This document shows, piece after piece, positions 10,811 through 19,451 of a DNA stretch of 64,000 bases; within the stretch, counting starts at the first letter, position 1; every line of letters starts with the position of its first letter. Below the pieces are notes generated by a model. That model was not told the origin of the DNA. It was given only the letters and a program-made list of their open reading frames with translations, and searched no databases. A program made the position numbers and the translations under genes. This DNA comes from Hyphomicrobiales bacterium. GTDB taxonomy: Bacteria > Pseudomonadota > Alphaproteobacteria > Rhizobiales > Rhizobiaceae. Where the stretch lies: assembly GCA_900466875.1 (NCBI GenBank), contig UBNQ01000020.1, positions 124,001-188,000 of the forward strand, in the 5' to 3' direction.

Positions 10811-11827
10811 ATGCTGGCAACGATACTCCACGCCCCCGGAGACGTCCGCTGCGAGGAAGTCGCCGAACCGAAAATCCTCAAGCCTACCGACGCGATCATC
10901 AAGCTGTCGGCATCCTGCATCTGCGGGTCCGACCTCTGGCCGTATCGCGGCGCCAACGACGTCACGGCACCAATGGCCATGGGCCACGAATATTGCGGTA
11001 TCGTCGTAGAAGTCGGTAGCGCGGTGAAGACCGTCAAGCCGGGCCAGTTCGTCGTGGGCTCCTTCTGCCTTTCCGACAACACTTGCCCCCATTGCCGCTT
11101 CGGTTTCCAGTCCTCCTGCGAGCAGGTCGAGTTCATGACGGGTGCGCAGGCGCCTTATGCCCGCGTGCCGCTGGCGGACGGCACGCTGGTCGCCACCGCG
11201 GAAATACCATCCGACGACCTGATCCCAAGCCTGCTTGCGACGTCCGACGTCCTCGGCACGGGATGGTACGCCGCCGATGCGGCCGGGGTTAGCGAGGGTT
11301 CGACAGCTGTGGTCGTCGGTGACGGCGCGGTCGGACTGATGGCCGTTCTTGCCGCCAAACGGATGGGTGCGGAGCGGATCATCGCCATGAGCCGCCACAA
11401 GAGCCGTCAGGATCTGGCGTTGGAGTTCGGAGCAACGGACATCATTTCCGAACGCGGCGATGCGGGTGTCGCCCGCATCAAGGAACTGACCAACGGCGTG
11501 GGTGCCGCATCGGTGCTGGAATGTGTCGGCACGCAGGAATCCATGTCTCAAGCCATCAATTGCGCCCGCCCCGGCGGCAAGATCGGTTTCGTCGGCGTTC
11601 CGCATGGCGTGACCTTCGACGGCCAGCACCTGTTCTTCCAGCAGAAGAGCCTGCTGGGTGGCCCCGCCCCTGTGCGTCGTTTCCTCCCTTACCTGATGGA
11701 TCTCGTCATCGATCGCGAGATCAATCCCGGCAGGGTATTCGACCTTGAGATTCCTCTCTCAGACGTCGCAGAAGGCTACAAGGCGATGGACGAACGCCGG
11801 GCGATCAAGACGCTTTTGCGTTTCTGA
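10811..11827 (+). CDS. Zinc-dependent alcohol dehydrogenase
   Basis: Medium-chain zinc alcohol dehydrogenase, 338 residues. The catalytic zinc Cys lies in SCICGSDLWPYRG and the structural/catalytic His in GHEYCGIVVEVG. The structural zinc region reads CLSDNTCPHCRFGFQSSCEQ with four Cys. The nucleotide fold is VVVGDGAVGLMAVLAAKRMGA. The ATG at 10811, preceded by GAAAGGACC, fits the family's normal N-terminus; earlier starts add unrelated residues. It should interconvert an alcohol and aldehyde with NAD(P). It belongs to the LysR-linked reductase cluster. Confidence 0.92.
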   Translation: MLATILHAPGDVRCEEVAEPKILKPTDAIIKLSASCICGSDLWPYRGANDVTAPMAMGHEYCGIVVEVGSAVKTVKPGQFVVGSFCLSDNTCPHCRFGFQSSCEQVEFMTGAQAPYARVPLADGTLVATAEIPSDDLIPSLLATSDVLGTGWYAADAAGVSEGSTAVVVGDGAVGLMAVLAAKRMGAERIIAMSRHKSRQDLALEFGATDIISERGDAGVARIKELTNGVGAASVLECVGTQESMSQAINCARPGGKIGFVGVPHGVTFDGQHLFFQQKSLLGGPAPVRRFLPYLMDLVIDREINPGRVFDLEIPLSDVAEGYKAMDERRAIKTLLRF

Positions 11828-11837
11828 CCTGCCTGCA

Positions 11838-11867
11838 GGTCACGCAGTCGAACCGGATTGCGTGACC
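11838..11867 (+). terminator. Rho-independent terminator after alcohol dehydrogenase
   Basis: A 12-bp stem with one G-T wobble (GGTCACGCAGTC / GATTGCGTGACC), loop of six bases, followed by TTT, starts 11 bases after the stop codon. It separates the dehydrogenase from the CMD-cupin gene. Confidence 0.65.
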
Positions 11868-12007
11868 TTTGCCTCCCAATTCATGAACCGGACGCATAAG
11901 GCCAATAGGAATTGCCCATCTAATCCTGGGCGGTTGCTTCCCCATCTCTATCTGCGGCCCATCGTTTGAAACGCGATGCTGACTTGCACCACGAAGAGGA
12001 TCTCCGG

Positions 12008-13225
12008 ATGAAGAACATCGCAGCTAGTATCGCCATATCAACACTTGCAGCCACCGGCGTAGAAGCACAGGAAGAACGGCGCCGGATCGCGCCCCCCGCC
12101 GTCTATGATGTAGCCCCCGGCCTCGGACACTTCACCGACAGTGTGCTCTTCGGCGAAGTGTGGGAACGGGCGGAACTCCAGCCGCGTGATCGCAGCCTCG
12201 TCACGGTCTCTGTCCTGGTGTCTACGGGCAAGTCCGCGCAGATCGGCGGTCATGTCCGCCGCGCGCTCGACAACGGTGTCAAGCCTTCCGAGATCGGAGA
12301 ACTGATCACCCAGCTTGCCCTCTATTCCGGTTGGCCGAATGCGATTTCGGCGGTCCAGGAAGTCAAGAAGGTGTTCGACGAGCGCAAGATCGCTCCTGTG
12401 GCGAACAGCGAAGCGGCACGCATCGAACTAGAGGCTGCAGCCGAAGCCACACGGACGGAACGGGTCGATACGACCGTGGCACCGACAGCCCCGGCTCTCG
12501 CCGATCTCACCAACCGCGTCCTGTTCGGCGATCTGTGGCAGCGGCCGGACCTTTCGGCCCGCGATCGCAGCCTTGTCACGATGACTGCGCTTGTCGCCAT
12601 CGGCCAGCCGGAGCAGCTACCCTTTCACGCCAACCGGGCGATGGACAACGGACTGACGCAATCGGAAGCATCGGAAGCCATAACTCATGTTGCATTCTAC
12701 GCCGGCTGGCCGCGCGCCATGTCTGCCGTTCCGGTGCTGAAATCCGTCTTCGAGGCCCGGGCGGCGAATGCCACGCCGACAACAACGGAAACAAACAAGG
12801 ATACATCCTCAATGGATATCAAGATCACACGTGCGAATACGAACCCGGCAGCGGGTCCAGCGGACTACTTTACCGGCGATGTGGAGGTTGCCAGTCGTTT
12901 CAGCGCAGACAAACCGGCAACGGCTGGCGGCGGCGTCGTCTCCTTCACGGTCGGCGCACGCACAGCCTGGCACACGCACCCGGTCGGTCAGACGCTTTAT
13001 GTGATTTCAGGTCAGGGACTGGTGCAAAAGGTCGGCGGTCCGGTCGAGACAATCCGACCGGGCGACGTCGTCTGGATCCCGGCGGACGTCAAGCACTGGC
13101 ATGGCGCCTCGCCGGACCAGGCGATGTCCCATTTCGCCATCTCGGAATCGGTTGAAGGAAGCTCCGTCACCTGGATGGAGAAGGTGACCGACGAGGAATA
13201 CGCATCCGAGCCTGCGATTGACTGA
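12008..13225 (+). CDS. Exported CMD-CMD-cupin fusion protein
   Basis: A 405-residue protein with a signal peptide (MKNIAASIAISTLAATGVEAQ), two carboxymuconolactone-decarboxylase-like repeats (about residues 35-135 and 160-255; the shared core reads RDRSLVT... and SGWPNAISA / AGWPRAMSA) and a C-terminal cupin (residues ~275-405). The cupin metal site shows HTHPVGQ and KHWHGASP. The CMD repeats lack the AhpD CxxC, so peroxidase-type redox chemistry is unlikely. A Met begins the cupin module exactly where free-standing cupins of this type start, which marks a gene fusion. Chemistry may be lactone or enol isomerisation or decarboxylation in the periplasm; this is inference. Confidence 0.85.
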   Translation: MKNIAASIAISTLAATGVEAQEERRRIAPPAVYDVAPGLGHFTDSVLFGEVWERAELQPRDRSLVTVSVLVSTGKSAQIGGHVRRALDNGVKPSEIGELITQLALYSGWPNAISAVQEVKKVFDERKIAPVANSEAARIELEAAAEATRTERVDTTVAPTAPALADLTNRVLFGDLWQRPDLSARDRSLVTMTALVAIGQPEQLPFHANRAMDNGLTQSEASEAITHVAFYAGWPRAMSAVPVLKSVFEARAANATPTTTETNKDTSSMDIKITRANTNPAAGPADYFTGDVEVASRFSADKPATAGGGVVSFTVGARTAWHTHPVGQTLYVISGQGLVQKVGGPVETIRPGDVVWIPADVKHWHGASPDQAMSHFAISESVEGSSVTWMEKVTDEEYASEPAID

Positions 13226-13231
13226 GACGGT

Positions 13232-13834
13232 ATGAAGCTGGAGGTCGACGACATACTGGACAACTGGGAAAGAAGACGCGTGCTGAAGGCGTTACCTCTA
13301 ACAGCCGCGGGTCTTGCTCTGTCGGCTTCCGGCACTTCCGCGCAACCAGCGACCATCCAGCCCTCGAGGGTGCTGGTCGCATTCTACTCGCGCACGGGCA
13401 ACACGGCGGTCGTCGCCCGCCAGATACGTCGCACGCAAGACGCGACGCTGTTCGAGATACAGACAAGAAGCCCATATCCAGAGGATTATGAAACAACGGT
13501 GGAACAGGCTCGTCGGGAGACAGCGCAGGGCTATCTCCCGGCCCTGGGGAGCGTCGTTGCCGATCTCGGCCGCTACGACAGGATATATCTCGGCATGCCG
13601 ATCTGGGGCATGACCGTGCCCCCGGTTATTCGATCCTTCCTTCGCGCCCATGACTTTTCCGGCAAGGTGGTTGTCCCCTTCATCACCCACGGAGGTTATG
13701 GTGTTGGCAATAGCCAGGAGGTTCTGCGTGCCCACTTACCTTCCTCCGACTTGAAGCCCGCTTTTTCCATGGAGGCTGATCAGGAGAGGCGGACACTCGA
13801 ACAGGTCTCGGGCTGGCTAGAATTGAACCGTTAG
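13232..13834 (+). CDS. Flavodoxin family protein with export signal
   Basis: A 200-residue flavodoxin. Residues ~1-45 contain WERRRVLKALPLTAAGLALSA, a Tat-like leader with tandem Arg. The flavodoxin core follows: VLVAFYSRTGNTAVVARQI is the FMN phosphate loop, and IYLGMPIWGMTVPPVIRSFL and HGGYGVGNS are the other FMN-binding loops. It starts seven bases after the CMD-cupin stop, so it is cotranscribed. It may reduce a periplasmic quinone or serve as redox partner for the cluster's dehydrogenases. Export of a flavodoxin is uncommon. Confidence 0.85.
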   Translation: MKLEVDDILDNWERRRVLKALPLTAAGLALSASGTSAQPATIQPSRVLVAFYSRTGNTAVVARQIRRTQDATLFEIQTRSPYPEDYETTVEQARRETAQGYLPALGSVVADLGRYDRIYLGMPIWGMTVPPVIRSFLRAHDFSGKVVVPFITHGGYGVGNSQEVLRAHLPSSDLKPAFSMEADQERRTLEQVSGWLELNR

Positions 13835-14089
13835 CAGGTTGTCCATAGGGCTGGAGTTCCACCTCCGTTTCCAAAATCGCTGCGAAAGGATATCCATATG
13901 AATGCCAGACTGGCGCCATAGCAAGGTGCACAAAGGTCGCTTCCGGGCCGAATGGCTAAGCCAGCACTGGCTAAAGCAGCCTGTGATTTCGCTCGAAAAA
14001 GATAGAAGATTGACCTCCAGGCGACAATAGGATCGACCACGCGGTGCGATCGACAACAAGGTGCTCATCACGTTGGTGAACCCGCGAGG
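13835..14089. other. Non-coding stretch before IS remnant
   Basis: About 250 bases with no credible gene. Short minus-strand reading frames here have no ribosome site and no recognisable domain. The stretch ends at the probable end of the IS3 remnant. Confidence 0.4.
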
Positions 14090-14116
14090 TGAACCGCACC
14101 GGGTTTGCTGGAGGCC
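14090..14116. repeat. Probable terminal inverted repeat of IS3-type element
   Basis: The sequence begins TGAACCGCACCGGGTTTGCT, with the TG end and Gly-Gly/CC-rich pattern common to IS3-group elements of rhizobia. It lies 39 bases outside the stop codon of the transposase fragment. The opposite end was not found, in line with a decayed element. Confidence 0.5.
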
Positions 14117-14128
14117 GTTTGGTTTAAG

Positions 14129-14372
14129 TTATGCGGCCATGGCTGGTTGGTCCAGCATGGCGTAGTATCGCTCTTCGGCGTCGGTGGTTGAACCAGTCGA
14201 CCCATTCCAATGTGGCGAATTCCACCGCTTCGAAGTTTCTCCATGGTCCGCGCCGATGGATGACCTCGGCCGTGTAGAGACCGTTGATCGTTTCGGCGAG
14301 GGCGTCGCCGGCACTTCCGGCGGAAGGCTCTATGCCAGCTTCCGCCAACCTCTCGGAGTAGCGGATGTGGAC
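14129..14372 (-). pseudogene. IS3-family transposase C-terminal remnant
   Basis: Fragment of the OrfB integrase core. It reads HIRYSERLAEAGIEPS, then ALAETINGLYTAEVIHRRGP and FEAVEFATLEWVDWFNHRR, all hallmark strings of IS3-group transposases, with the C-terminus YYAMLDQPAMAA in another frame. A four-codon block before ALAETING is missing, a frameshift follows FNHRR, and everything upstream of HIRYS is gone. It is therefore inactive. The remnant separates the oxidoreductase cluster from the ABC transporter operon. Confidence 0.85.
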
Positions 14373-14675
14373 GAGAGATAAACGCCTAGCTACAGCAGCA
14401 CAAAGAGCTGGTGCAAAGGTTCATCTACCCGCCCACATCCCTATTAGCAACGCAGCGACAAGCCTTCTCAGCTTCACTACGCTCTTGGTTGGATATGAAC
14501 CAACGAGCGGTTTTCTAAGCAATTGCTACACTCGATAGGGCATAATCCACCTCTTGCATGCTCGGAAAAAATGAAAACTATGACGCTATATCTGGCCCGC
14601 AACATTTCGGTCAGTGTGCCGGCGCCTTGAGTTCGCGCCCGGCGGTTCATCGGCCGAGCATGGACACCGACGATC
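14373..14675. other. Intergenic stretch downstream of ABC operon
   Basis: About 300 bases with no supported gene. A hairpin at about 14487-14513 (GTTGG-TTCATAT-CCAAC on the minus strand) looks like a tRNA T-arm but no full cloverleaf can be drawn. The 3' end of the minus-strand ABC operon lies here, yet no clear T-run terminator is seen. Confidence 0.35.
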
Positions 14676-15476
14676 TCATTTCCCGCTGACTATTTCTGCG
14701 GGAAGCGGGTGGCCATGGTGGCGTTCATAAATCTCATTGAGCTTCCCATTCTTGAGGTTCATTCCCACCCATTCGTTGAGCGCGGCAAGAAGCTCGGGCT
14801 CGTTCTTTCGAACGCCGACCGCCAGATCGAATACGCGAATGACAAATTTCGGCTCGAACTTCTGAGCTTTGGCTTTGGCTGCGATCTGCTTGATGAGAGC
14901 CTCGGAGGTGGCGACGATTGTGGCTTGTCCGGAGACTGCGGCAGTTACCATCGCTCCTTCATCGTCATAACGTGCGATCGTGAAGCCGACTTCGGTCGAT
15001 CGCTTTGTCATATCGACGTCCTGCGTCGTGCCGCGGCAGACCGTGACCACCTTTCCCTTGAGATCTGCCCAGTCCTTGACCTGCATGGACGCAGGTGCGC
15101 CGACCATGGACAGCTGACCCGAATAGGGCCTTGAGAACTCGATCACATTCTTGCGCTCCTCGGTGACGGCCAAGGTCGAGATGACGATGTCCGCCTTGTT
15201 CGTCTGGAGATTGGGGATACGCGTCGCGCCGGTCGTCTGCACGATCTCGAGCTCTACCCCCCAATCCTTCGCCAGAAGCTCAGCGGTCTCAACATCGGAA
15301 CCGGAAGCCTTGAGGTTGCCGTCGAGCATCCCATTGGGCGGGCTGGCAAGGTCGATGGACACCCTTACCTTTCTTGCGGCTTTGATATCGGAAAACGAGT
15401 CCGCCCAAGCCGGCGCCGCCGCAAATGCGATCAGTACAGTGAGAGCGCTCACCGTTAAATGTCTGATGAATGTCAT
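14676..15476 (-). CDS. Polar amino-acid ABC transporter substrate-binding protein (copy 2)
   Basis: Periplasmic binding protein of the family 3 (amino acid) type, 266 residues, with a Sec signal (MTFIRHLTVSALTVLIAFAAAPAWA). The mature protein shows ATRIPNLQTNKADIVISTLAVTEERK, the family signature region. GGGGAGGAGAAGGC precedes the ATG at 15476, which excludes longer starts. It is a tandem paralog of the protein encoded at 15562-16359, differing at many positions of the binding pocket region, so the two may feed different ligands to the same permease. It is the last gene of the minus-strand operon. Confidence 0.9.
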   Translation of the reverse strand: MTFIRHLTVSALTVLIAFAAAPAWADSFSDIKAARKVRVSIDLASPPNGMLDGNLKASGSDVETAELLAKDWGVELEIVQTTGATRIPNLQTNKADIVISTLAVTEERKNVIEFSRPYSGQLSMVGAPASMQVKDWADLKGKVVTVCRGTTQDVDMTKRSTEVGFTIARYDDEGAMVTAAVSGQATIVATSEALIKQIAAKAKAQKFEPKFVIRVFDLAVGVRKNEPELLAALNEWVGMNLKNGKLNEIYERHHGHPLPAEIVSGK

Positions 15477-15561
15477 GCCTTCTCCTCCCCTGGTTAAAGT
15501 CATGTGTGGATGCCGTGGGCGGCGGCGAAGGACTGCCTGGCCGTGCGCCCACGCAGGATCG

Positions 15562-16359
15562 TCACTCCGCCTCGACGATCTCCTTGGGCAGCGGCGTGCC
15601 GTGATACTTCTGATAGATCTCGTTCAACTTGCCGTTCTTCAAATTGGCCGCGACCCATTCATCGACCTTGGTCAGCAATTCTGGCTCGTTCTTGCGAACG
15701 CCGATCGCCAGGTTGAGGACGCGGATGGTGATCTTGGGCTCGAAGGCTAGCGTCGGGTTCTTGTCGTGAACCTGCTTCACGAGCGTTGCCGATGTCGCGA
15801 TCGCCTTCGCCTGCCCCGAGACTGCTGCGGTGACCATCGTAGCGTCATCGTCGTAGCGCGTGACGGTGAACCCATGTTCTCCGGCCATCTTCGTCAGTTC
15901 GCTATCCTGCGTCGTGCCGCGTGTGACGGTTACCGTCTGCCCTTTGAGATCGGCCCAGTCTTTGATCGGAGATGCCGCCGGGGCGGCGATCACCGAGAGC
16001 AGGCCTGCATAGGGCTTCGAGAAATCGATGACCTGTGCCCGCTCCGGAGTGACCGAGAGCGTCGAGATCACAATGTCGGCCTTGTTCGTCTGCAGGTTCG
16101 GGATGCGGGTCGCACCCGTCGTTTGGATGAACTCCACCTCGACACCCCAGTCCTTCGCCAGAAGCTGCGCAGTCTCCACGTCCGAGCCGACGGGCTTGAG
16201 GTTGGCATCGAGCATGCCGGAAGGCGGGATTGCGAGGTCGGTCGACACGCGGATCTTCTTTGCCGCGATGACGTCTGCATAGGTGTCGGCCAGCGCCGGG
16301 ACGGCCTGGGCAGTCAGCATCGCTCCCACGACGCCGAATGCGAGAAACTTCTTCAACAT
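15562..16359 (-). CDS. Polar amino-acid ABC transporter substrate-binding protein (copy 1)
   Basis: Family 3 periplasmic binding protein of 265 residues with a Sec signal (MLKKFLAFGVVGAMLTAQAVPALA). The segment TTGATRIPNLQTNKADIVIS is almost the same as in its neighbour. GGAGGAGAATGAA before 16359 fixes the start. It sits between the ATPase gene and the second binding protein, 28 bases after the ATPase. The ligand may be an amino acid or, given the operon's sugar-type enzymes, another small carboxylate. Confidence 0.9.
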   Translation of the reverse strand: MLKKFLAFGVVGAMLTAQAVPALADTYADVIAAKKIRVSTDLAIPPSGMLDANLKPVGSDVETAQLLAKDWGVEVEFIQTTGATRIPNLQTNKADIVISTLSVTPERAQVIDFSKPYAGLLSVIAAPAASPIKDWADLKGQTVTVTRGTTQDSELTKMAGEHGFTVTRYDDDATMVTAAVSGQAKAIATSATLVKQVHDKNPTLAFEPKITIRVLNLAIGVRKNEPELLTKVDEWVAANLKNGKLNEIYQKYHGTPLPKEIVEAE

Positions 16360-16387
16360 TTCATTCTCCTCCGTTTTGTTTTGATTT

Positions 16388-17113
16388 TCACAGATCGTGG
16401 CTGAGGAAGTCCTGCAGCTCCGATGTCTTTGGCGCACTCAGGATCGACGCCTCCCCCTCCTCGTGCACGCGTCCGCGATGCATGAAGATCACCCGATCGG
16501 CGACCTTCCGAGCGAAGTTCATTTCGTGCGTGACCATGATCATCGTCATGCCACTCTCTGCGAGCTTCTCGATGACCCGCAGGACCTCGCCGGTCAGCTT
16601 GGGATCGAGCGCCGACGTCACTTCGTCGAACAGCATCACCTTGGGTTCCATCGCAAGCGAGCGCGCGATCGCACCCCGCTGCTGCTGTCCTCCCGACAGT
16701 TGCTCTGGATAATGGTTGGCCTTGTCACCGAGACCCACGCGATCGAGTGCCGCTCGTGCGAGTTCTCTTGCCTGCCCTTTCGGGACGTTCTTCACGGATC
16801 GCGGAGCGAGCATGATGTTCTCTTCGACGGTCAGGTGCGGAAAGAGATTGTAGCTCTGGAATACGATACCGACGTCGAGGCGCAACTTGCGCAGATCGAG
16901 TTTCGGATCATGGACCTTGTGGTCGGCGACAGTGATCTCGCCGCTGTCGATGATTTCTAGCCGGTCCACGCAGCGCAGTGCTGTGCTCTTGCCGGAGCCG
17001 CTGGCTCCGATGAGCGCCGCAACCTGGCCTTTCTCGACAGAGAAGCTTACCCCTTGAAGCACGGTCAGCGCGCCGAAGCTTTTCTTGACTTCATTTAGTG
17101 CGATCATGGACAT
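16388..17113 (-). CDS. Amino-acid ABC transporter ATP-binding protein
   Basis: A 241-residue ABC ATPase of the GlnQ/HisP type. Walker A is GASGSGKST, the signature is LSGGQQQRGAIARSL, Walker B is VMLFDEVTSALDP, and the switch His is in MVTHEM. TAGGAGGCAGATC precedes the ATG at 17113. It powers uptake through the two permeases encoded at 17124-18500. Confidence 0.95.
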   Translation of the reverse strand: MSMIALNEVKKSFGALTVLQGVSFSVEKGQVAALIGASGSGKSTALRCVDRLEIIDSGEITVADHKVHDPKLDLRKLRLDVGIVFQSYNLFPHLTVEENIMLAPRSVKNVPKGQARELARAALDRVGLGDKANHYPEQLSGGQQQRGAIARSLAMEPKVMLFDEVTSALDPKLTGEVLRVIEKLAESGMTMIMVTHEMNFARKVADRVIFMHRGRVHEEGEASILSAPKTSELQDFLSHDL

Positions 17114-17123
17114 GATCTGCCTC

Positions 17124-17810
17124 CTAGATTGCTGCGCCCTGCGCTTCCGGTTCGGTCTTGACACGTCGTCTCGGCCCCGTGTTCTCCAGCCTCTGGCTGA
17201 ATGCCGATAGCGGGAAGCACAGGCAGAAGTAAAAGGCGGCGACGATGAGGTAGATGAGGAAGGGCTCGAAGATGGAGTTGTTGATGAGCTGGCCTGCCCG
17301 CGTCAGTTCGACGAAGCCGACGACGGAAGCAAGCGACGTGTTCTTGACGATCTGAACGCTGAAACCGACGGTCGGCGGTGTCGCAATCCGCACAGCCTGA
17401 GGCAGGATGACTTTGAACAAACGCTGCGATCGGGAGAGCGCCAGGCACTCCGCCGCCTCCCATTGCGCCTTGGGAACGGATTCCAGGCAACCGCGCCAGA
17501 TTTCGCCGAGATAAGCGCTGACATATATGGTCAGCGAAATACCCGCAGCGAAGAGAGGCGTTATGGAGAAACCTAAGGTCGGCAGGCCAAAATAGATGAT
17601 GAACATGATCACCAGAAGCGGCGTGCCCTGGATGAGCTGGACATATGCCGCGGTGATCAGACGGACCACCCGTGAGGGCGTAATGCGTCCAAGTGCCACC
17701 AGAAAGCCGAAAACCCCGCCCCCGACGAAAGCCATCAACGTCAGGACGATTGTCCACACGACACCGTTCAGCAGGAACATGAGATGGTTGGAATTGAATG
17801 CGGTCGCCAT
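17124..17810 (-). CDS. Amino-acid ABC transporter permease
   Basis: HisM/GlnP-type permease, 228 residues with about five membrane helices. The coupling motif region ESVPKAQWEAAECLALSRSQ (EAA loop) contacts the ATPase. YVQLIQGTPLLVIMFIIYFG is a family hallmark. The gene is preceded by GGGAGG and follows its partner permease by 12 bases. Confidence 0.93.
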   Translation of the reverse strand: MATAFNSNHLMFLLNGVVWTIVLTLMAFVGGGVFGFLVALGRITPSRVVRLITAAYVQLIQGTPLLVIMFIIYFGLPTLGFSITPLFAAGISLTIYVSAYLGEIWRGCLESVPKAQWEAAECLALSRSQRLFKVILPQAVRIATPPTVGFSVQIVKNTSLASVVGFVELTRAGQLINNSIFEPFLIYLIVAAFYFCLCFPLSAFSQRLENTGPRRRVKTEPEAQGAAI

Positions 17811-17822
17811 GGGTCGCCTCCC

Positions 17823-18500
17823 TTACAACGGTGTCCCGAGCCGGCGACGGCGCGGGAACAGGGCCATGCCCATTGCCCAGAAGAGCGTGCGCATGACGAG
17901 GGACAGGAAAAGGTAAATGACGGCGATGACGAGGTAGGTCTCGAAAGGCCGGTAGGTTTCCGACTGGATGAAGTTGCCGGCGGCGGTCAGTTCTTCCGCG
18001 GAAATCTGGGAGGTCACCGATGAGGCAAGCATCAGGAGGATGAACTGGCTGGTGAGTGCCGGGTAGACACGCTCCATCGCGGGACGAAGCCCGACATGCC
18101 AGTAAAGCTGCACCGGAGACAGGCCAAGGCACTCGCCGGCCTCCCACTGCCCCTTCTGGATGGAGTCGAACCCTGCGCGCATGATCTCCGCCGTATAGGC
18201 CCCGACATTGACCGTCAGGGCTACCACCGCAACGAAGATGGCGCCGAAGGAATAGCCGAGGCTGGAAAGGCCGAAGTAGATCACGAAGATCTGTACCAGG
18301 AACGGCGTGTTTCTGATGCTTTCAACGTAAGTCGTGGCGATCCTGCGCAATGCCGGACCACCGGAGCGGCGCGCGATCGCGCATGCCGTCCCGATCAGGA
18401 AGCCGGTCACGGTCGTGATCAGCGCTAATTGGGCCGTCAGCGCCATGCCATCGACCAGCATCTGCCAGCGGAGGAAGACGACTGAGAAATCGAAGGTCAT
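17823..18500 (-). CDS. Amino-acid ABC transporter permease
   Basis: Second HisM/GlnP-type permease, 225 residues. It carries YVESIRNTPFLVQIFVIYFG and the EAA-loop region DSIQKGQWEAGECLGLSPVQ. The ATG overlaps the stop of the preceding dehydrogenase gene (ATGA), showing that transporter and enzymes form one operon. It would pair with the permease encoded at 17124. Confidence 0.93.
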   Translation of the reverse strand: MTFDFSVVFLRWQMLVDGMALTAQLALITTVTGFLIGTACAIARRSGGPALRRIATTYVESIRNTPFLVQIFVIYFGLSSLGYSFGAIFVAVVALTVNVGAYTAEIMRAGFDSIQKGQWEAGECLGLSPVQLYWHVGLRPAMERVYPALTSQFILLMLASSVTSQISAEELTAAGNFIQSETYRPFETYLVIAVIYLFLSLVMRTLFWAMGMALFPRRRRLGTPL

Positions 18501-19420
18501 GGCCGCGCCGCCGCGAGTTGTGGCGTCGACTGATCCTGTCCGGTCATCCGGTCATAGACCCGAAACAGAGCCTGATTGCCGTTTTCCCCTTCGCCATGCG
18601 CTCTCGCCTCCACATACTGTGAAGTGACAAGCGATGTAGCGGGCAACGGCACGTCTTTCTGCCCCGCCATTTCCAGAACAAGGCGGAGATCCTTGAGCAT
18701 AAGGTCGATACGAAAGCCCGCGCTTGCATCGCCTGCTATCATCGCCGGCCCCAGCTTGTCCAGCATCCACGAGGAAGCGGAGCCGCCGAGCAGCACCTCG
18801 CGCATCTGGTCGAGATCGACGCCGCTTGCCCGACCGAGCGCGAGTGCCTCGCAGACAGCCTGAATGTTGACCGCGCAGACAAGCTGGTTGCAGAGCTTGA
18901 CGGTCTGACCTGCACCGGGCGCACCGACATGGGTGACGGTCGTCCCCATGACTTTGAGAACCGCCTCGGCACGCTCGAAAGCGGTGCGATCGCCACCGAC
19001 CATGATGGAGAGCGCCGCATTCTTGGCGCCGATCGGACCTCCCGAAACCGGGCCGTCGAGCATCGAAATGGATTTTGCGGCAAGAGCTGAAGACATCGCA
19101 CGCGTCGCCTCGGGCGAGATCGTGCTCATGTCGATGAAAATCCCGCCGGAAGGCATATGATCGAGCACACCGTCTCGATAGACGATCTCCTCGACCTGTG
19201 GCGTGTTCGGCAGCATTGATATGACGATATCCGCGTCGGAAACTGCTTCCGCGACGCTCGTCGAAGACACGCCGCCCTGCGCCGCAAGGCTGGCTACCGC
19301 ATCTGTCGATATATCGTAGATCTTTACCGGGTAACCGGCACTGATGAGGTGTCGGGCCATCTCACGGCCCATCACGCCAAGCCCGACAAATGCGAGCTTC
19401 GGAAAATTGCTGGTCGTCAT
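18497..19420 (-). CDS. Beta-hydroxyacid dehydrogenase (3-hydroxyisobutyrate dehydrogenase family)
   Basis: NAD(P)-dependent dehydrogenase of 307 residues. The Rossmann motif is FVGLGVMGREMARHL; substrate-binding residues lie in DGPVSGGPIGAKNAALSIM; the catalytic Lys is in GAGQTVKLCNQL. The start at 19420 has GGGAGAG upstream; longer starts run into the next gene. The family includes 3-hydroxyisobutyrate, tartronate semialdehyde, threonate and related dehydrogenases, so the exact substrate is open. Sitting between an RpiB-like isomerase and an ABC importer suggests oxidation of an imported hydroxyacid such as a tetronate; that is inference. Confidence 0.88.
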   Translation of the reverse strand: MTTSNFPKLAFVGLGVMGREMARHLISAGYPVKIYDISTDAVASLAAQGGVSSTSVAEAVSDADIVISMLPNTPQVEEIVYRDGVLDHMPSGGIFIDMSTISPEATRAMSSALAAKSISMLDGPVSGGPIGAKNAALSIMVGGDRTAFERAEAVLKVMGTTVTHVGAPGAGQTVKLCNQLVCAVNIQAVCEALALGRASGVDLDQMREVLLGGSASSWMLDKLGPAMIAGDASAGFRIDLMLKDLRLVLEMAGQKDVPLPATSLVTSQYVEARAHGEGENGNQALFRVYDRMTGQDQSTPQLAAARP

Positions 19421-19451
19421 GTCTGCTCTCCCGATTGAACTGGTGGGCGCG

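Noticed and set aside
14470..14540. A tRNA gene suggested by a T-arm-like hairpin
   Set aside because: The loop is TTCATAT rather than TTCRANY-like, and no anticodon stem or D-arm can be paired around it.
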